This document shows, one piece after another, positions 62,262 to 64,000 of a stretch of DNA of 64,000 bases. The notes below the pieces were generated by a model, which had not been told where the DNA came from, did no database searches, and saw nothing but the letters and a program-made list of their open reading frames with translations. The position numbers were made by a program, and so were the translations under genes. Each line of letters starts with the position of its first letter. Within the stretch, counting starts at the first letter, position 1. The DNA lies in assembly GCA_021799035.1 (NCBI GenBank), contig JAJZBG010000008.1:20013-84012 (forward strand). The letters are read 5' to 3'. This DNA comes from Actinomycetes bacterium. Its GTDB lineage: Bacteria > Actinomycetota > Acidimicrobiia > Acidimicrobiales > Acidimicrobiaceae.

Positions 62262-63653
62262 ATGACCCTATGGCATGGAAGATTTGAAGGGACACCCTCG
62301 TCAGAGCTGCTCGCGTATACTCAGTCGTTGAGCTTTGACAAGCGTCTTGCGCACGACGATGTGGCATGTTCCAAGGCACACGTCAAAGGACTTGCCGCTT
62401 CGGGAATCATCTCTGAGGAGGAGTCTCTGCTGCTTCTATCGACGCTAGATCAGGTTGAGGCAGAGCTTGAAAGTGGGGACTTTGACTTTCAGTATTCTGA
62501 CGAAGACATCCATACGGCCGTGGAGAGAAGAGTCACGGAGCTAGCCGGTGACACAGGCGCCAAACTGCATACGGGAAGGAGCCGCAATGACCAGGTCGCA
62601 ACAGATTTGCGTCTTTTCACAAAGAGAGAGCTTGGATCGGTTTGTTCCAGGATCCTGGATTTCCAGAAGCTTCTACTAGGCCTAGCCGAGTCTGCTGAAG
62701 ACGTGTATCTACCGGGTTATACCCACCTTCAGAAGGCTCAACCCGTACTCTTGGCACACTATTTCCTGGCACATGGTTGGGCGTTAGGACGGGACTTCGA
62801 TCGTGTCGTCGAGACGATCGATCGTCTTGATGTATCACCACTAGGCGCCGGAGCACTCGGTGGGTCTTCGCTTCCACTAGACCCCGATTTTGTCTCGGCC
62901 GAACTCGGGTTCGGCAGGCGCTTCGAGAACTCGCTGGACGCTGTGTCGGATCGTGATTTCGTTGCAGAGTCACTATTCGATCTTGCGCTTCTTGGAGTCC
63001 ATCTCTCCCGGATTGGAGAGGAAATTGTTCTGTGGTCCACTGAGGAATTTGGGTATCTGAGGCTGGACGATGCCTACTCAACTGGTTCATCGATGCTTCC
63101 TCAGAAGAAGAACCCGGACATCGCAGAGCTTGCGAGAGGAAAATCGGGTAGGGTGATTGGCTCGCTCACCGGTTTTCTCGCAACCCTCAAAGGACTTCCA
63201 CTTTCTTACAACAGGGATCTTCAAGAAGACAAAGAGCCTCTGTTTGATGCTTTGAACCAGATCTCCCTTGGAATTTCATCTCTTTCCGGACTCCTTGCAA
63301 GTGCCAGCTTTGATTTCTCTAGAATGCGTCGAGCGGCAGATTCGCCCTACCTTTGTGCTGTCGATCTTGCAGAATGGCTTGTCAAAAGAGGAGTCCCGTT
63401 CAGGCAGGCCCATGTGATAGTCGGCGGACTGGTGAGAGATTCGCTTGAGCGTCATGTTGATCTAGGAGAACTTGTAGAAGCTCATCCGCAACTCGGAACC
63501 GAAGCTGCCGAGCTCTTGGTTCCTGGCGTGTCCGTGGAGCGGAGGAGATCTTTGGGCGGGTCCGGCGTGGAGGCCGTCTACGTGCAGCTCGAGAACTTTC
63601 GTTCGCTTGTCTTGCGTGAGGAGATGCAGCTCCAGGCTGTGGTCAAGCACTAG
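62262..63653 (+). CDS. argH: Argininosuccinate lyase
   Basis: This 463-residue enzyme releases arginine and fumarate, the last step. It starts LWHGRFEGTPSSELLAYTQSL, and has HTGRSRNDQVATDLRLF, GYTHLQKAQP and the fumarase-superfamily signature GSSMLPQKKNPDIAELARG. ATG at 62262 has AAGGTGG upstream. A GCCC/GGGC hairpin lies in the 78-bp gap after argG. It ends the arg cluster. Confidence 0.97.
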   Translation: MTLWHGRFEGTPSSELLAYTQSLSFDKRLAHDDVACSKAHVKGLAASGIISEEESLLLLSTLDQVEAELESGDFDFQYSDEDIHTAVERRVTELAGDTGAKLHTGRSRNDQVATDLRLFTKRELGSVCSRILDFQKLLLGLAESAEDVYLPGYTHLQKAQPVLLAHYFLAHGWALGRDFDRVVETIDRLDVSPLGAGALGGSSLPLDPDFVSAELGFGRRFENSLDAVSDRDFVAESLFDLALLGVHLSRIGEEIVLWSTEEFGYLRLDDAYSTGSSMLPQKKNPDIAELARGKSGRVIGSLTGFLATLKGLPLSYNRDLQEDKEPLFDALNQISLGISSLSGLLASASFDFSRMRRAADSPYLCAVDLAEWLVKRGVPFRQAHVIVGGLVRDSLERHVDLGELVEAHPQLGTEAAELLVPGVSVERRRSLGGSGVEAVYVQLENFRSLVLREEMQLQAVVKH

Positions 63654-63812
63654 CTTCTCGGACTGGCTGGGCGCTCGGCGTTCCCTTTCATTGCCTTCCT
63701 AGCATCGGCGACATATCGTTGTAGAGACTTGTCATGGAGACCTGTCACAACAAGGAGTTGTCATTCATGAGGTCTTGATCAGGCACGGATCTCTAGAAGA
63801 AGGTAGTGAAAA

Positions 63813-64000
63813 TTGAATATCTCTCGCCTCGCCAGCAAATTCCTAGCCCTTGCGGCTTTGCTAGCCGTATCCCAGGGTCAAGTGAGTCATGTTGAACCAT
63901 TGCCCAAGCTTCCATCCGCACGTTCCGTTTCGTACTCCTCGCCCCCGGTAGTGGGTTTTGGTGGGGTGTCTCTGTTTGCTGCAGACCAGCCGGTAGCTCC
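63813..64000 (+). CDS. Secreted protein, N-terminal fragment (3' truncated)
   Basis: From TTG 63813 the frame is open to the window end (62 codons). The product begins with a signal peptide: a short basic start, a hydrophobic core (about 9-19, FLALAALLAVS) and a likely cleavage near residues 20-25, followed by a Pro/Ser-rich segment. AGAAGG is 9 nt upstream. The mature domain is outside the window, so no function can be given. The upstream 160 bp contain three TGTCA-type repeats. Confidence 0.5.
   Translation, partial: MNISRLASKFLALAALLAVSQGQVSHVEPLPKLPSARSVSYSSPPVVGFGGVSLFAADQPVA

Noticed and set aside
1..64000. Mobile elements, prophage, CRISPR arrays, toxin-antitoxin or defence islands
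   Set aside because: No transposase, integrase, spacer-repeat array or such gene was found; the window is core chromosome.

Overview
The window reads as a contiguous piece of chromosome from a bacterium of the phylum Actinobacteria, most likely class Acidimicrobiia. The evidence is an actinobacterial-type integration host factor (mIHF), an SCO6745-family protein, a UvrD2-type helicase with HRDC, an infC-linked gene of apparent DUF1844 type, a PriA without helicase motifs, a PyrR-controlled pyr operon, frequent GTG/TTG starts, several apparently leaderless genes and intermediate GC content. The species assignment is inference. I found no tRNA, rRNA, insertion sequence, prophage or CRISPR array. 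Nearly all of it is core metabolism and information processing.

Layout. 1-3195: the C-terminal end of a 2-oxoglutarate dehydrogenase/decarboxylase E1, then xthA and a hotdog thioesterase. 3219-8333 (minus): a UvrD-type helicase preceded by a possible leaderless small ORF, then a two-gene operon of an ATP-grasp ligase and a radical SAM protein with a CCAEP tail. 8388-12117: a NifU-like Fe-S protein, a divergent yceI/marR pair and a membrane-anchored DMFase-like surface protein. 12343-17899: shikimate genes aroK, aroQ, aroC and aroB with panE and a prepilin peptidase among them. 18044-20323 (minus): a Xaa-Pro peptidase, efp and nusB. 20570-23675: heme O synthase, a TlpA-like thioredoxin and an LCP cell-wall ligase.

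23773-32726 is a compact pyrimidine operon, pyrR-pyrB-pyrC-carA-carB-pyrD-pyrF, with a PyrR-binding hairpin in the 5' UTR; pyrE and pyrK are not in it. 32825-38513 holds mihf-gmk-rpoZ-coaBC-metK-priA. 39541-46741 runs def-fmt-rpe-mog-ribD-ribE-ribBA-ribH-hisG plus a cold-shock-like gene. 47263-49442 is infC-rpmI-rplT and a SpoU-type RNA methyltransferase. 51533-55086 is pheS-pheT. 55091-63653 is a complete arginine cluster argC-J-B-D-F-R-G-H, with an ArgR-type palindrome over the argC promoter. The window ends inside a secreted-protein gene.

Most notable: infC has no ATG/GTG/TTG/CTG start and appears to start at ATA behind a strong hairpin; gmk has no standard start before its P-loop and seems to start at CTG overlapping the mihf stop; a near-perfect PyrR-binding loop sits just upstream of pyrR; a TANNNT-N6/7-start signal recurs at several genes, indicating leaderless mRNAs; and the CCAEP-tail radical SAM/ATP-grasp pair is the best candidate for an uncharacterised biochemical system.
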